From: a bacterium | GTDB lineage: Bacteria; Bacillota; Clostridia; Lachnospirales; Lachnospiraceae | Length of the DNA stretch: 48,470 nt | Reading direction: 5' to 3' | Assembly (NCBI GenBank): GCA_022774325.1 | Contig: JALFNN010000025.1 | Location: forward strand, 1 to 48,470 | Shown: piece after piece, positions 8,621-17,044 of the stretch | How the letters are laid out: every line of letters begins with the position of its first letter | Position numbering within the stretch: the stretch's first letter is position 1 | The notes under the pieces: model-generated | What the model saw: the letters and a program-made list of their open reading frames with translations, nothing else | The model's database searches: none | What the model was told of the DNA's origin: nothing | Program-made: the position numbers and the translations under genes

Positions 8621-9304
8621 CTATCCTGCACAAGCCACAGACGACTGATCTCGGATTACAAACGGCGCGTCAATCGGACTTTCCATATCCCAGAGATGAT
8701 AACTGCCGTTTGCATAATAAGCCGGACGGCATTTTCTTTCTTTTACTTGTTTCACCAGCTCTTCAACCGTCTGAATTTTTTCCGGGAAAAATGTCGCATA
8801 AAGTCCCAACTTCTCCGGTACATGACAATCACTAGAACCAATCGTTGCCAGTCCCAGCATTCTGGCGTACTCCGCAGCCTTTTTATTCGCATCATAGAGC
8901 GTACTTCCATTCAGCACTTCTACTCCGTCCAAACCATGAACCAACTTCAGATTCTCTTCCAGTCCGCGATTGTTATTTCGGAACGGATGTGCAGAAAAGC
9001 ACATTCCCCCCTGCTCCTTTACCATAGTAATAAATTCCTGAGCCGGAATTCTTTCCCTGGGATACTCCTTTATTCCCATTGCCACAATATCTCCCTGAAG
9101 CGAGAAAAATTCAATACCCGTAAAAATCGGAAAACCCGTCTTTTCTGAATACTCTTCCGCAAAGTCCCGGATTCCCATATTATCATGATCTGTAATACAG
9201 ATTGCATCCAGACCTCTTGCTTTCGCCAATTCCACCATAATCTCCAGCTTAAGAAAACTGTCTCCCGAATATCTCATCTCATGCATATGCATATCAATTA
9301 ACAT
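8621..9304 (-). CDS. PHP-domain metal-dependent phosphoesterase
   Basis: A stand-alone PHP protein of 227 aa. Metal-binding motifs sit in the expected order: DMHMHE near the start, TDHDN around residue 38, the Glu in FTGIEF, SAHPFRNN, and the final SSDCHVPEKLG. Such proteins hydrolyse phosphoesters, for example 3',5'-nucleoside bisphosphates or histidinol phosphate; no histidine genes are nearby. A longer in-frame start at 9409 exists, but a GGAGGG ribosome site fits the ATG at 9304 and the extra 35 residues look non-coding. A glycosyltransferase gene lies upstream on the same strand. Confidence 0.85.
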   Translation of the reverse strand: MLIDMHMHEMRYSGDSFLKLEIMVELAKARGLDAICITDHDNMGIRDFAEEYSEKTGFPIFTGIEFFSLQGDIVAMGIKEYPRERIPAQEFITMVKEQGGMCFSAHPFRNNNRGLEENLKLVHGLDGVEVLNGSTLYDANKKAAEYARMLGLATIGSSDCHVPEKLGLYATFFPEKIQTVEELVKQVKERKCRPAYYANGSYHLWDMESPIDAPFVIRDQSSVACAG

Positions 9305-9451
9305 CTGGTTCCCTCCATATTTACCGCCAATAAATATTCGTTGTTTCCGCATAATTACTAAGCTAATCTTAGCACGAAACCATGCAGCCTTGCTAATTGA
9401 TATTTGCAATATATTTCCTTCACATATTGATATTCTCTATAATTCAGTTTT

Positions 9452-10666
9452 CTACCGCATCAACTCTGTCAATCTTTCACAGAGTCCATCCCACGACACT
9501 GCTTCCAGTCCTTCTTTCTGTGGGAGCGGCATACTCTTCGCTTTCAAAATAGCATCCGCCAGATTTTTTTCAAATTCAGGAAGGTCTTCTTCCAACGGCT
9601 CATCTTCATTCACCATACAAGGAGGTTCTACAAAAACAGTGCCATTCCCCGGTATATTCCTATCCAGCCACGGCCGAATTCCAGGGAGATCCGTACACAC
9701 TGTATGCAGACCACACGCCAGTGCCTCAATCACAACAAGCGGAAGTCCCTCATAGAACGAAGGCAGTACAAAAATATCGCTTCGATTCAGTTCTGCGGCA
9801 AGTTCTCTTTGTGCAAGTTTTCCCAGAAATCTTATCTGGCAGGGACATTCCTCCGCCACCTTAAGAATCGTACGGAATTCCTCCTCATCTCCATAGCCTC
9901 CCGCCAGAACCAGTTCCACGTCTCTTCCTGTTTTTTTCAACTTCTCGTCCACCCTGTCCATGGATCGGATCAGACTTTTTACTCCCTTTTTCTCAGAAAT
10001 CTTCCCGGCAAAAATAATTCGTACTTTGTCTTCTTTTTTCTGTTTCTTACGTTCCTCATCAATGCAGAATATCTCACTGTTATACCCGGTTCCAACCACC
10101 TCAATCAGCTCCGGATGACAGCCGTAACACTCACAAATTTCCCAGCTCTGCTCCTGATGTAAAGCAAAAATACCATCCAGCTTTCGGATCTGTTCCCGAA
10201 TATATTCTCTCTCCCATGCATTTTTCTTAATCTGCCGGATATCTGACCCATGCGCAATTCCATATACCCGGATGCCCGGACAGATTTCCCTGGCCATTGC
10301 TGTCAGGAAATACAAATGATGGCATAAAATTACATCCGGTCTGAATTTCTTCACTGCATAACGTATCTGACTGCGAAATGTTCTCATAAACTGCTCTGTC
10401 ATCACATCCGTCATATCAGAATATCTGGTGCTTTTATACGGCATCTCGTCTGACATGCCCGCAATTGGGAACGGCAGATCGCCAGATTCAAAGTATACCG
10501 GAAAGCATTCTACACCGTCGGGAAAACGCATCGTATCTTTCCTTCCAATTCCGGCTATGACAGCCTGCTCATGTCCCATTTTTTCAAATCCCCTCACCAG
10601 CTCTGTCAGATAGATACCACTTCCGGTACTATCGGGCTTCTGAGCGGTAACGCTTAATATTCTCAT
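9452..10666 (-). CDS. glycosyltransferase family 4
   Basis: A GT-B fold glycosyltransferase of 404 aa. The N-terminal acceptor domain shows the usual GSGIYLTELVRGFEKMGHE stretch, and the C-terminal donor domain shows AGKISEKKGVKSLI and the signature PSFYEGLPLVVIEALACG, where the Glu pair contacts the nucleotide sugar. No membrane helix or signal peptide is seen, so it acts at the cytoplasmic face, probably on a lipid or cell-surface glycan. It stands alone, with no polysaccharide cluster around it, so donor and acceptor cannot be named. AGGAGAG precedes the ATG. A PHP-domain gene follows. Confidence 0.88.
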   Translation of the reverse strand: MRILSVTAQKPDSTGSGIYLTELVRGFEKMGHEQAVIAGIGRKDTMRFPDGVECFPVYFESGDLPFPIAGMSDEMPYKSTRYSDMTDVMTEQFMRTFRSQIRYAVKKFRPDVILCHHLYFLTAMAREICPGIRVYGIAHGSDIRQIKKNAWEREYIREQIRKLDGIFALHQEQSWEICECYGCHPELIEVVGTGYNSEIFCIDEERKKQKKEDKVRIIFAGKISEKKGVKSLIRSMDRVDEKLKKTGRDVELVLAGGYGDEEEFRTILKVAEECPCQIRFLGKLAQRELAAELNRSDIFVLPSFYEGLPLVVIEALACGLHTVCTDLPGIRPWLDRNIPGNGTVFVEPPCMVNEDEPLEEDLPEFEKNLADAILKAKSMPLPQKEGLEAVSWDGLCERLTELMR

Positions 10667-10691
10667 ATCATCATTCTCTCCTGCATCCGAT

Positions 10692-11495
10692 TTATGACAG
10701 CATCATTCTATCATTTGCGAATTCGCCGCCACTTACTTCTTCGAACTTAGCCAGCAAATCTGATACATGCAATTTCTTTTTCTCTTCTCCTGAAACATCG
10801 TAGATGATCTTACCTTCATGCATCATGATCAGTCTGTTTCCATGTGCAATAGCATCTTTCATATTATGTGTGACCATCATTGCGGTCAACTGATGTTCCT
10901 GAATGATTTTATCTGAAATAGCAAGCACTTTCGCTGCCGTCTTTGGATCCAGCGCCGCTGTATGCTCATCAAGAAGAAGTAGTTTCGGCTTCTTAAGAGA
11001 CGCCATCAACAAAGTAATCGCCTGTCTCTGACCACCTGAAAGAAGTCCCACTTTACTATTCAGTCTTTCTTCCAGCCCCAGGTCCAGCTCACGAAGTGCC
11101 TCTTTGTAGCTTTCTCTTTCTTTTCTGGTAATGCCCCAGCCAAGCCCTCTTCGTTCTCCGCGCCTTGCAGCAATTGCCATATTTTCCTCGATCGACATCG
11201 TTGCCGCAGTACCAGTCATCGGATCTTGGAACACTCTTCCGAGATAAATTGCACGTTTATGTTCAGAAAGCTTTGTAATATCCACGCCATCGATAATAAT
11301 CTTCCCTTTATCCACACTCCAGACACCCGCGATTGCATTCAATGTTGTGGATTTTCCGGCACCATTTCCACCAATAACAGTAACAAAATCTCCGGGATTC
11401 AGATTCAGATTCACTCCATCAAGCGCCACCTTCTCATTGATCGTTCCCGGGTTAAAAGTCTTATGTATATCCTGAATTTCAAGTAAATATCCCAT
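10692..11495 (-). CDS. ABC transporter ATP-binding protein (TrpZ-like)
   Basis: A 267-aa ATPase with Walker A GGNGAGKST, signature LSGGQRQAI, and Walker B LLLLDEHTAALDP, where the H after DE is typical of this ABC subgroup. It energises the permease whose TAA overlaps its ATG by one base (TAATG), with GGAGG upstream, showing translational coupling. A longer in-frame start at 11555 would lie inside the permease gene and is rejected. With the upstream PF04392-type binding protein it makes a three-gene importer of the TrpXYZ kind, thought to take up tryptophan or other aromatic compounds. The substrate is inferred by family only. Confidence 0.9.
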   Translation of the reverse strand: MGYLLEIQDIHKTFNPGTINEKVALDGVNLNLNPGDFVTVIGGNGAGKSTTLNAIAGVWSVDKGKIIIDGVDITKLSEHKRAIYLGRVFQDPMTGTAATMSIEENMAIAARRGERRGLGWGITRKERESYKEALRELDLGLEERLNSKVGLLSGGQRQAITLLMASLKKPKLLLLDEHTAALDPKTAAKVLAISDKIIQEHQLTAMMVTHNMKDAIAHGNRLIMMHEGKIIYDVSGEEKKKLHVSDLLAKFEEVSGGEFANDRMMLS

Positions 11496-12436
11496 TACAT
11501 TGTCCTCCGTTTCTGTAAGTACTTTTCCTTCATGTAAGGAATCGCAAGGAAGCATGCAACTACAACTGCAGAGAACAGTTTCATGTAATCTGACGGCATC
11601 TTCAGCCAGAGTACAAAGGCGATTACAATATAATAAATAATTGCACCAACAAATACTGCGCCAAGAGTCAAAGCAAATGCGATTTTCTTTCCTGAACAGA
11701 ATTTACCGAAAAGTACTTCGCTGATAATAACTGCTGCCAGACCAATTACGATTGCTCCACGTCCCATATTGACATCGGCAGCGCCCTGATACTGAGCATA
11801 TATTCCACCGCTGAGTCCCACAAGTCCATTGGAGATCATAAGTGCCAGAACTTTGTTGAACCCAGTATTGATTCCCTGAGCTCGTGCCATCTGCTGGTTG
11901 CATCCGGTTGCACGGATGGACGCTCCGAGTTCTGTCCCAAAGAACCAGTAAATAACAGCAATCAGTAAAACAGCCCAAATCAGCAATTTCAGAAAGAAAT
12001 AACCCCTTCCTTCTCCGGTAACATATCGAAGAGATGCCACCAGATCATACTGCATAACATTGATTGCCTGATTCGATTTACCCATGATTCCGAGATTGAC
12101 CGAATACAAACTGATCTGAGTCAGAATACTGGCCAGGATTCCCGGAATTCCGAATACGGTGTGCAGTATCCCTGTAACAAATCCTGCAGCCATTCCCGCA
12201 AGAAAAGCAAAAGCAAGTGCCAGTGCCGGATCCATGCCGCCGCGGATCAACATAACAGCCACCGCTCCTCCTGTTGCAAGGGATCCATCTACCGTCAAAT
12301 CCGCGAAATCAAGGATCCGGTATGTAATATACACTCCAAGTGCCATAATTCCCCAAATGACTCCCTGCGCAATATTTCCTGGAAGTGCACGCACAAGAGA
12401 CATTGGATCAAGAGATGCAAAATACGTTGTTACCAT
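11495..12436 (-). CDS. ABC transporter permease (TrpY-like)
   Basis: A 313-aa inner-membrane permease of the branched-chain/TrpY type, with about eight or nine hydrophobic segments. The cytoplasmic coupling helix region reads TELGASIRATGCNQQMARAQG (only partly quoted by family as GASIRATG), as in LivH-like permeases. It lies between the binding protein gene (156-bp gap containing a hairpin) and the ATPase gene (1-bp overlap). It provides the channel for the imported ligand, probably an aromatic amino acid. Start at an ATG preceded by AGGAA-type sequence. Confidence 0.88.
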   Translation of the reverse strand: MVTTYFASLDPMSLVRALPGNIAQGVIWGIMALGVYITYRILDFADLTVDGSLATGGAVAVMLIRGGMDPALALAFAFLAGMAAGFVTGILHTVFGIPGILASILTQISLYSVNLGIMGKSNQAINVMQYDLVASLRYVTGEGRGYFFLKLLIWAVLLIAVIYWFFGTELGASIRATGCNQQMARAQGINTGFNKVLALMISNGLVGLSGGIYAQYQGAADVNMGRGAIVIGLAAVIISEVLFGKFCSGKKIAFALTLGAVFVGAIIYYIVIAFVLWLKMPSDYMKLFSAVVVACFLAIPYMKEKYLQKRRTM

Positions 12437-12519
12437 GTCTTCTTCCTTTCTTTTTGCCTCCTTTCCTCAAAATCTACAGAAATTCAGCTTGTAATGATTT
12501 ATTTCCATTTCCCAAGAAA

Positions 12520-12559
12520 GGACTGTCCCTCCAAACCCACTTGTTCAGAGAGGCAGCCC
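12520..12559 (-). terminator. intercistronic hairpin between binding protein and permease genes
   Basis: A near-perfect stem of about 12 bp (12520-12531 with 12548-12559), followed on the minus strand by TTTCTT. It is likely a partial terminator or 3'-end stabiliser that lowers permease and ATPase expression relative to the binding protein, as is common in ABC importers. Confidence 0.55.
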
Positions 12560-12592
12560 TGTCCGGAAATCAGATTCCGTTATTCTCAAAAA

Positions 12593-13588
12593 CTATTCTT
12601 CAATTGCTTCGTATCCTTCCGGAATCTCGATGCCAAGTTCTTCGCAAATCGTAGGATTGTACATCTTGGTTACTTCCGGAGCTGTTTCAATTTCCATCGT
12701 TGATATATCAGCGCCATTTACCAGAACCTCGTAAGCCATCTCACCAGCTCTGTATCCGATATCATAATAGCTGATAGACAGAGTTGCGATACCGCACCCT
12801 GAACAGATTCCCTGTTCTCCAGCAATGATCGGCTTCTTAGCCGGTAGGCAGATGTTATTAATTACTTCTGTATTTCCAGCCATTGTATTATCTGTTGGAA
12901 TGTAAAGTGCATCACATTCAGAAATTGCTGAATTGACGACAGATTGAATCTCATTCGAATCTGCTGCTGTAAATTCTTTACATTCAATTCCTTCTTCTTT
13001 CATAGCTTCCGTAAATAATTTTGCCTGATATGCAGAGTTCGGTTCCGCTGAGCAATAAAGAATTCCAACTGTCTTTGCATCCGGTAAGAGCTCAACCAGC
13101 ATCTTAGCCTGTTCATCAATCGGAGCCAGGTCGCATGTTCCGGAAATGTTCATTCCTGTAGATCCACTCCAGTCCTTAATATCAAGAGCTGTTGCATAGT
13201 CTGTTACAGATGTTCCCAGAATCGGAATACTGTCCGTTGCTGCCGCTGCACACTGAAGTGCTGTTGTTGCGTTTGCAAGAATCAGATCTACATTATCAGC
13301 AACAAAGTTATTTGCAATCGTAGCACAGTTAGCCTGCTCGCCCTGTCCATTCTGGACATCAAAGGTCACATTGTCTTTACCAAACTTTTCTTCACAGGCA
13401 TCTTTGAATCCCTGTGTTGCCTGGTCCAATGCCGGATGTTCCAACTGCTGACAAATACCAATCTTATAAACCTTTGCGGAATCTCCTGATGATTCTGCTT
13501 CACTTGTCGTTGACTTGCCGTCGCATGCAACAAGTGCCAGTGTCATTACAGTTGCAAGAAACACTGCTAATGCTTTCTTCATTTTCAT
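12593..13588 (-). CDS. ABC transporter substrate-binding lipoprotein (TrpX-like, PF04392 type)
   Basis: A 331-aa lipoprotein: a signal peptide (MKMKKALAVFLATVMTLAL) is followed by the lipobox LVAC, so the mature protein is anchored outside the membrane. The mature part has the two-lobed fold of the PF04392 binding proteins, with segments such as GICQQLEHPALDQATQGF and GILYCSAEPNSAYQ. It delivers its ligand to the downstream permease and ATPase; tryptophan is the usual suggestion for this family. An in-frame start at 13639 is too early: AGGAGG is placed for the ATG at 13588. A strong sigma-A promoter is at 13670-13698, giving a leader of about 75 nt. Confidence 0.88.
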   Translation of the reverse strand: MKMKKALAVFLATVMTLALVACDGKSTTSEAESSGDSAKVYKIGICQQLEHPALDQATQGFKDACEEKFGKDNVTFDVQNGQGEQANCATIANNFVADNVDLILANATTALQCAAAATDSIPILGTSVTDYATALDIKDWSGSTGMNISGTCDLAPIDEQAKMLVELLPDAKTVGILYCSAEPNSAYQAKLFTEAMKEEGIECKEFTAADSNEIQSVVNSAISECDALYIPTDNTMAGNTEVINNICLPAKKPIIAGEQGICSGCGIATLSISYYDIGYRAGEMAYEVLVNGADISTMEIETAPEVTKMYNPTICEELGIEIPEGYEAIEE

Positions 13589-13639
13589 AATATTGCCTCC
13601 TGTCATTTGTCTTACTTTGTCAGAGTAAAACCGTCGCAC

Positions 13640-13653
13640 TTTAACGCGCTAAA
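13640..13653. promoter_or_regulatory. candidate operator palindrome at transcription start of ABC operon
   Basis: A 14-bp interrupted palindrome, TTTAACGCGCTAAA, matching its reverse complement at 12 of 14 positions. It lies about 10-20 nt downstream of the predicted transcription start, where a repressor would block the polymerase. No T-box or known leader was recognised, so an unidentified repressor is the suggestion. Confidence 0.4.
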
Positions 13654-13669
13654 TTTTTTCACGTGTCTG

Positions 13670-13698
13670 ATTATACAACTTTTTACTGATTTAGTCAA
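13670..13698 (-). promoter_or_regulatory. sigma-A promoter of the TrpXYZ-like operon
   Basis: On the minus strand, TTGACT (13693-13698) and TATAAT (13670-13675) are separated by exactly 17 bp. It points at the binding-protein gene. Confidence 0.85.
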
Positions 13699-13760
13699 GA
13701 TATTTTGCCGGCCCCCATCTATAACTGTCAGCCCTCATGGCCAGAGAACAACTATTTTCA

Positions 13761-13806
13761 GATAATAAAAAGTCGCAACCCCTTGACTATTCAAAGAATC
13801 ACGACT
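13761..13806 (-). terminator. probable terminator of the tRNA operon
   Basis: Downstream of tRNA-Leu, a stem pairing 13799-13806 with 13771-13778 (AGTCGTGA/TTGCGACT, two G-U pairs) is followed on the minus strand by TTTTATTATC. Confidence 0.55.
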
Positions 13807-13810
13807 AAAC

Positions 13811-13890
13811 TGCGGATGACAGGAATCGAACCTGCACGGTTGCCCACCAGATCCTAAGTCTGGCGCGTCTGCCAGTTCCGCCACATCCGC
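13811..13890 (-). tRNA. tRNA-Leu (anticodon UAG)
   Basis: The anticodon loop CTTAGGA sits in a 5-bp stem (CCAGA/TCTGG), giving anticodon UAG. A long variable arm, as expected of a class II tRNA, and the T loop GGTTCGATTCC are seen. Acceptor GCGGATG pairs with CATCCGC, discriminator A. The 3' CCA is not encoded. Last gene of a seven-tRNA array. Confidence 0.93.
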
Positions 13891-13964
13891 ATAATCTTGA
13901 ATCCACTCGCTTTCCTCTAAATCGAACTGGATTATTAATCCGGAAATCATTTCTTTCCGACTCA

Positions 13965-14037
13965 TGAGCGTGCGGGGATTCGAACCCCGGACAACTTGAT
14001 TAAAAGTCAAGTGCTCTACCGACTGAGCTACACGCCC
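13965..14037 (-). tRNA. tRNA-Lys (anticodon UUU)
   Basis: Anticodon loop CTTTTAA between CTTGA and TCAAG gives UUU. D arm AGCTCAG and T loop GGTTCGAATCC are normal; acceptor GGGCGTG pairs with CACGCTC with one G-U pair. CCA is not encoded. Confidence 0.93.
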
Positions 14038-14041
14038 TTAC

Positions 14042-14113
14042 CTGGGCCAGTTGGATTCGAACCAACGAATGCAGGAGTCAAAGTCCTGTGCCTTACCGCT
14101 TGGCGATGACCCA
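14042..14113 (-). tRNA. tRNA-Gln (anticodon UUG)
   Basis: Anticodon loop CTTTGAC in a CAGGA/TCCTG stem gives UUG. Acceptor TGGGTCA with TGGCCCA has a weak U-A first pair typical of tRNA-Gln. T loop GGTTCGAATCC. CCA is not encoded. Confidence 0.93.
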
Positions 14114-14183
14114 ATAAAATCCCATTTAATAAAAAAAATGCCAGCATCTCTGCTTGCCTTTTTTTACCCTCTATAAATGGAAG

Positions 14184-14258
14184 GGTGGATACAGGGATTC
14201 GAACCCTGGGCCTCCAGAGCCACAATCTGGCGCGCTAACCAACTGCGCTATACCCACC
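14184..14258 (-). tRNA. tRNA-His (anticodon GUG)
   Basis: Anticodon loop TTGTGGC gives GUG. The extra G at position -1, the identity element for HisRS, is encoded and faces discriminator C. Acceptor GTGGGTA pairs with TATCCAC. Confidence 0.94.
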
Positions 14259-14264
14259 ATAAAA

Positions 14265-14338
<74 letters not shown>

Positions 14339-14354
14339 ATATGGCATTCAGCCA

Positions 14355-14425
14355 AGCGGGTGATGGGAATCGAACCCACGTATCCAGCTTGGAAGGCTGG
14401 TGTTCTACCATTGAACTACACCCGC
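14355..14425 (-). tRNA. tRNA-Gly (anticodon UCC)
   Basis: Anticodon loop CTTCCAA in CCAGC/GCTGG gives UCC. Acceptor GCGGGTG pairs with CACCCGC; discriminator U as expected for Gly. CCA is not encoded. Confidence 0.93.
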
Positions 14426-14433
14426 ATAACCTA

Positions 14434-14508
14434 TCGGGGTGACAGGATTCGAACCTGCGACCTCCTGGTCCCAAACCAGGCGCTCTAGCCAAGCTGAGCC
14501 ACACCCCG
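14434..14508 (-). tRNA. tRNA-Pro (anticodon UGG)
   Basis: Anticodon loop TTTGGGA in CCTGG/CCAGG gives UGG. Acceptor CGGGGTG pairs with CACCCCG, the C1-G72 pair and A73 being Pro identity features. First gene of the seven-tRNA array (Pro-Gly-Arg-His-Gln-Lys-Leu in transcription order). CCA is not encoded. Confidence 0.93.
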
Positions 14509-14567
14509 ATAACACTTCGCATGATTCATCATTTGCGATCAACATCACTACCCGTGACGCAAGATTT

Positions 14568-14596
14568 ATTATATAATATGTTTTCTCGCTTGTCAA
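14568..14596 (-). promoter_or_regulatory. perfect consensus sigma-A promoter of the tRNA operon
   Basis: TTGACA (14591-14596) and TATAAT (14568-14573) with a 17-bp spacer, identical to the sigma-70/sigma-A consensus. It lies about 60 bp upstream of tRNA-Pro, as expected for a strongly expressed stable-RNA unit. Confidence 0.92.
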
Positions 14597-14631
14597 CAAT
14601 AATTTTTATTATTTTTCAATATTTTTTACAG

Positions 14632-15117
14632 TTATTTATCCAGATATTTAATCTCGCATTTCACATCACAATCCGGTTCGATCTCCATCATAATATAACT
14701 GCCTTTTCTTCCTTCCTGCCGAGGATAAGAAAGGCTTCCCGGATTCAAGACAATCATGCCGTCAATCATTTCCAGAAACGGCTTATGCGTATGTCCAAAC
14801 ATGACAATATCTGCATTTCTCATTTTCCCCTCTTCGATGATCCGCTCCGGGCCCAATGATACATAATAATAATGCCCATGTGTCATAAACGCTTTTTTAG
14901 TACCGAACACAACCTCCATTTCTCTGAGATTATCAGAGAAAAAATCATTATTTCCCGCAAGCACGTATGCCGGGCATCCACAAACTGCTTCTATGTAATC
15001 TTCGCCACCTTCGGTATCGCCAAGATGAACCAGCGCATCAATCTTTCCCGCTTCTTTTAATGCCTTGTCAAACGCTGAATGTCTTCCATGTGTATCACTC
15101 ACAATCAGAATTTTCAT
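14632..15117 (-). CDS. metallophosphoesterase, YfcE/MJ0936 family
   Basis: A small calcineurin-like phosphodiesterase of 161 aa. All metal-ligand blocks are visible: SDTHGRH, HLGDTEGG, GNND, THGHYY and GHTHKPF near residue 108, followed by LNPGSLSYPR. Enzymes of this family cleave phosphodiesters in vitro; the physiological substrate is not known. It overlaps the end of rdgB by four bases (ATGA), and the rdgB-yfcE pairing is widespread in Firmicutes, so the two are co-translated. Confidence 0.9.
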   Translation of the reverse strand: MKILIVSDTHGRHSAFDKALKEAGKIDALVHLGDTEGGEDYIEAVCGCPAYVLAGNNDFFSDNLREMEVVFGTKKAFMTHGHYYYVSLGPERIIEEGKMRNADIVMFGHTHKPFLEMIDGMIVLNPGSLSYPRQEGRKGSYIMMEIEPDCDVKCEIKYLDK

Positions 15118-15719
15118 AATTTTTTCTCCATTATCTCACGCATCATGCGGAGTCCTTTTCCTCTGTGACTGAGTTCATTTTTTTTCTCGGGAGCAAGCTC
15201 CGCTGAGGTACACCCATACTCCGGCAGATAGAAAATCGGATCATATCCAAATCCATTTCCCCCTGCAATCTCATATCCAATTTTCCCCTCCATCGTTCCA
15301 CGCACAACTTCATGACTTCCATCCGGGAAAACTGCCGCAATCGCACAGACAAACCGGGCCGTCCTTTCTTCGTCCGGAACCCCTTTCATCCTTGAAAGGA
15401 GAAGGCTGTTTTTAATATCATAGGAAGTATCTGTCCCAGCATAACGCGCCGAATAAATCCCCGGTTCTTTATTCAGATAATCAATCTCCAATCCGGAATC
15501 ATCCGCCATAACAATCGCATTCATATTCTTAACTTTATCCAGGCCTGCGATTGCCTTCGCCTTGATCATTGCATTTTCTTCAAACGTCTTTCCGTCTTCT
15601 TCAACCTCCACATCAATTCCAACTTCCTTCATGGAAAGTATCTCCATTCCCAGATCGGACAGAATCATACGGATTTCTTTCATTTTGTTCTTATTTCCTG
15701 TTGCAAAAATAATCTTCAT
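15114..15719 (-). CDS. rdgB: XTP/dITP diphosphatase (RdgB/HAM1)
   Basis: Removes pyrophosphate from non-canonical purine nucleotides (dITP, XTP) and keeps them out of DNA and RNA. The 201-aa protein has the N-terminal substrate motif ATGNKNKMKEI, the catalytic acidic segment ADDSGLEI around residue 70, the PGIYSARYAG block, and the C-terminal SHRGKGLR motif. It begins 4 bp after the THUMP methyltransferase stop with an AGAGGG site and overlaps the phosphoesterase gene at its end, making a three-gene operon. Confidence 0.95.
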   Translation of the reverse strand: MKIIFATGNKNKMKEIRMILSDLGMEILSMKEVGIDVEVEEDGKTFEENAMIKAKAIAGLDKVKNMNAIVMADDSGLEIDYLNKEPGIYSARYAGTDTSYDIKNSLLLSRMKGVPDEERTARFVCAIAAVFPDGSHEVVRGTMEGKIGYEIAGGNGFGYDPIFYLPEYGCTSAELAPEKKNELSHRGKGLRMMREIMEKKL

Positions 15720-15723
15720 CTCT

Positions 15724-16869
15724 CTACCCTCTTTTCGGCGGTTTCGGTCCCATAAACTGATAAAAATACGTTTTCAGCATTCCATTATATATTTTCCGGT
15801 TTTTATCTGCCTTGCGTCCAAAGTATCGTTCTGCGTCCTCATAACTTGTAATCATGTACGCCGACCACGAATCCAGGAGTCGGAAGCTTTCTCCAAACTC
15901 GCGATAAAGCTCCGGAAGGTTCTTTTTCTCTTCCAGACGTTCCCCATAGGGCGGGTTCGTGATAATAAAACCATATTTTTTCGGATGTCTCAGATCCTTC
16001 ACCGCTCGCTCCTGAAAATGGATCAAATGATCCACTCCTGCATCCTTCGCATTCTGTCTGGCAGCCTTCACCGCCTCTGCATCAATATCATAGCCTTGAA
16101 TATCCACTGAAACATTCACATCTACCAGATCATTTGCCTCATCCAATGCATCATACCAGGCCTTTTTTGGAATCAGATTATCCCATTCTTCCGCAAGGAA
16201 AGAACGGTTCATCCCCGGAGCCATATTCGCTGCCATCATCGCCGCCTCAATCGGAAATGTTCCACTTCCGCAGAAAGGATCTACCAGAATCCGCTCTTTC
16301 TTCCATGGTGTAAGCATGATAAGAGCGGCAGCCAAGGTCTCTGTAATCGGTGCCTTCACTTTCATCTGACGATATCCTCGCTTATGCAGTGATACACCCG
16401 AAGTGTCAATTCCGATCGTGACAACATCTTTCATCAAAAAAACACGAATCGGATAAGATGCTCCGTCTTCCGGGAACCATTCCAGCCCATAGTATTCCTT
16501 CAGCCTTTCCACCATTGCTTTCTTCATAATGGACTGGATATCGGAAGGACTAAATAGCTTACTCTTAACAGACGCTGCTTTTGTCACCCAGAATTTTCCG
16601 TTTTTCGGTATATATCTCTCCCATGGCAGAGCTCTGGTCTTATCAAATAATTCTTCAAACGTCTCTGCCTTAAAAGCGCCCACCTTCAAAAGAACGCGTT
16701 CTGCCGTGCGCAAAAAAATATTCGCATCGCAGATTGCCTGCGCATCTCCCCAGAAACTTACTCTTCCATCATCAACCGACGCTATTTCATACCCCAGATC
16801 AAGCACCTCTCTTTTAAGAACCGATTCCAGTCCAAAATGACAGGGTGCAATCAACTCCATTTTTTCCAT
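15724..16869 (-). CDS. THUMP-domain RNA methyltransferase (RlmL/YpsC family)
   Basis: A 381-aa SAM-dependent methyltransferase. The N-terminal THUMP region (about residues 45-160) binds RNA, and the C-terminal Rossmann domain has the SAM motif DPFCGSGTFPIEAAMMA and the catalytic NPPYGERL motif typical of N2-guanine or adenine methylation. It corresponds to the N-terminal half of E. coli RlmL (23S rRNA m2G2445) and to B. subtilis YpsC. The target residue is inferred from family. First gene of an operon with rdgB and the phosphoesterase; GGAGG six bases before the ATG. Confidence 0.9.
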   Translation of the reverse strand: MEKMELIAPCHFGLESVLKREVLDLGYEIASVDDGRVSFWGDAQAICDANIFLRTAERVLLKVGAFKAETFEELFDKTRALPWERYIPKNGKFWVTKAASVKSKLFSPSDIQSIMKKAMVERLKEYYGLEWFPEDGASYPIRVFLMKDVVTIGIDTSGVSLHKRGYRQMKVKAPITETLAAALIMLTPWKKERILVDPFCGSGTFPIEAAMMAANMAPGMNRSFLAEEWDNLIPKKAWYDALDEANDLVDVNVSVDIQGYDIDAEAVKAARQNAKDAGVDHLIHFQERAVKDLRHPKKYGFIITNPPYGERLEEKKNLPELYREFGESFRLLDSWSAYMITSYEDAERYFGRKADKNRKIYNGMLKTYFYQFMGPKPPKRG

Positions 16870-16942
16870 GTGTATCCTCCAGTTTTTCTTCCATTCTATA
16901 TTACGTTTACTGATACTGTTTTGTCAACACTTCCCTGCAAAC

Positions 16943-16967
16943 AAAAAAACGTCCTTTGGACGTTTTT
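16943..16967. terminator. bidirectional intrinsic terminator
   Basis: Stem ACGTCC/GGACGT with flanking A and T runs on both sides (AAAAAAACGTCC, TTTG loop, GGACGTTTTT). It separates the repeat-protein gene from the methyltransferase operon. Confidence 0.8.
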
Positions 16968-16990
16968 ATCTATATATGATATTAGAATCA

Positions 16991-17026
16991 GGGGATGCAG
17001 TGCCTGTTTAACGGCACCACATCCCC
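16991..17026 (-). other. stem-loop in 3' UTR of the repeat-protein gene
   Basis: GGGGATG (16991-16997) pairs with CATCCCC (17020-17026), with an inner TGCC/GGCA stem. It starts 18 bp after the stop codon at 17045, with no U run; the true terminator is further on. It may protect the mRNA 3' end. Confidence 0.5.
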
Positions 17027-17044
17027 AGCCTTTACAGCAGTACT

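Noticed and set aside
8378-9148. A 256-codon plus-strand open frame across the EamA and PHP genes.
   Set aside because: Overlaps two recognisable genes on the other strand and shows no domain; shadow frame.
13588-13735. A T-box or other amino-acid riboswitch in front of the TrpXYZ-like operon.
   Set aside because: The leader is only about 75 nt, with no T-box sequence, specifier stem or terminator.
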